Assembly (NCBI GenBank): GCA_009469665.1
Contig: SSTB01000281.1
Location: 1 to 5,899, forward strand
Reading direction: 5' to 3'
Source of the DNA: Azonexaceae bacterium
Lineage (GTDB): Bacteria > Pseudomonadota > Gammaproteobacteria > Burkholderiales > Rhodocyclaceae
DNA: 5,899 nucleotides
Position 1 is the stretch's first letter. Every line of letters begins with the position of its first letter. Under the pieces are notes generated by a model. It searched no databases and was not told the origin of the DNA. It worked only from the letters and a program-made list of their open reading frames with translations. This document shows positions 5,668 through 5,899 of the stretch, one piece after another. The translations under genes were made by a program, and so were the position numbers.

Positions 5668-5899
5668 CCCCTCTAATCGGTCTGTACGACTGCTCGACTC
5701 AGTAACCCGTCGTTCACAGGCGAGCCAATTTTTACCAGCCAAGGACAACAGTCGCTGCGAAGGCGACGTTGGGTTGAAAGACCGACCGTCTCTTCAGGGT
5801 CGCCAGCGCTCAGTGACGAATGGCTGCTTCCAGGAAGCGAAACTTCAACGGCGGCTTTACGGCGATGAGCTCGGAGAGGGCAAGTTCGCGTCCCGACCC
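5668..5899. other. Noncoding stretch with several short palindromes; possible gene tail at the right edge
   Basis: No supported gene occurs in these 232 bases. Besides the hairpin at 5746-5771, there is the palindrome GCTTCC-A-GGAAGC (5826-5838) and a GTTGAA/TTCAAC pair (5773-5778 and 5844-5849). The density of palindromes is reminiscent of dispersed intergenic repeats of proteobacteria, which cannot be tested from one copy. On the minus strand a frame is open from the right edge to a TGA at 5810-5812 (29 codons). It could be the end of a gene outside the window, but nothing in its sequence is recognisable. Confidence 0.4.
5746..5771. repeat. Nine-base-pair hairpin in the downstream noncoding region
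   Basis: CAAC, a bulged A, and GTCGC (5746-5755) pair with GCGAC and GTTG (5763-5771) around the seven-base loop TGCGAAG. The pairing is perfect apart from the single bulged base. No T-run follows directly on either strand, so it is not a classical intrinsic terminator. It could stabilise the 3' end of the cytochrome operon transcript or be part of an intergenic repeat. Confidence 0.5.

Noticed and set aside
5691..5733. GCTCG/CGAGC pair followed by a T-rich stretch, as a terminator for the cytochrome operon
   Set aside because: The stem is only five base pairs with a loop of over 20 bases, too weak for an intrinsic terminator.
5810..5899. Minus-strand frame open from the right edge to TGA at 5810-5812
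   Set aside because: Only 29 codons, with no recognisable motif; it could be a gene tail, but the sequence does not support calling it.
1..5899. CRISPR arrays, tRNA or rRNA genes, insertion sequences, phage or plasmid functions
   Set aside because: No regularly spaced repeats, cloverleaf structures, transposase motifs or integration signatures are visible on either strand.

Overview
The window looks like proteobacterial chromosome: moderately GC-rich, with strong AGGAG-type ribosome binding sites, tightly packed operons, Sec-type signal peptides and periplasmic c-type cytochromes. A beta- or gammaproteobacterium is my best guess from the protein style. No rRNA or other taxonomic marker is present, so this is inference.

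Layout. A minus-strand operon (2845 down to 433) encodes a small exported PepSY protein, an OmpR-family response regulator and a PhoQ/QseC-like sensor kinase; the three genes overlap by 1 and 4 bases. Further along the same strand (190 to the left edge) is the N-terminal part of a small exported protein with a His-rich start to its mature region. Divergent from the regulatory operon, the plus strand carries four co-directional genes (2982-5667): a monoheme cytochrome c of the SHP/DUF1924 type, a diheme cytochrome c of the DHC type, a second exported PepSY protein, and a membrane cytochrome b fused to FAD and NAD(P)H domains (ferric-reductase-like). The last 232 bases (5668-5899) show no convincing gene but contain clear hairpins.

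How it may work together. The shp-dhc-cytochrome b trio is, to my recollection, a known association first noted around Rhodobacter sphaeroides SHP. The arrangement suggests electrons moving from cytosolic NAD(P)H through FAD and two b hemes, across the membrane to the diheme cytochrome, and then to SHP, whose heme can bind small ligands. The physiological acceptor is not settled by the sequence.

The most notable observation is regulatory. The motif RTTCA-N6-RTTCA (two half-sites one helical turn apart, as OmpR-family regulators bind) occurs three times. Two copies lie back to back in the divergent promoter region, one pointing at each operon. The third lies upstream of the His-rich protein gene, with a good -10 element 11 bases downstream. 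This predicts that the two-component system controls itself, the cytochrome operon and the His-rich protein as one small regulon.
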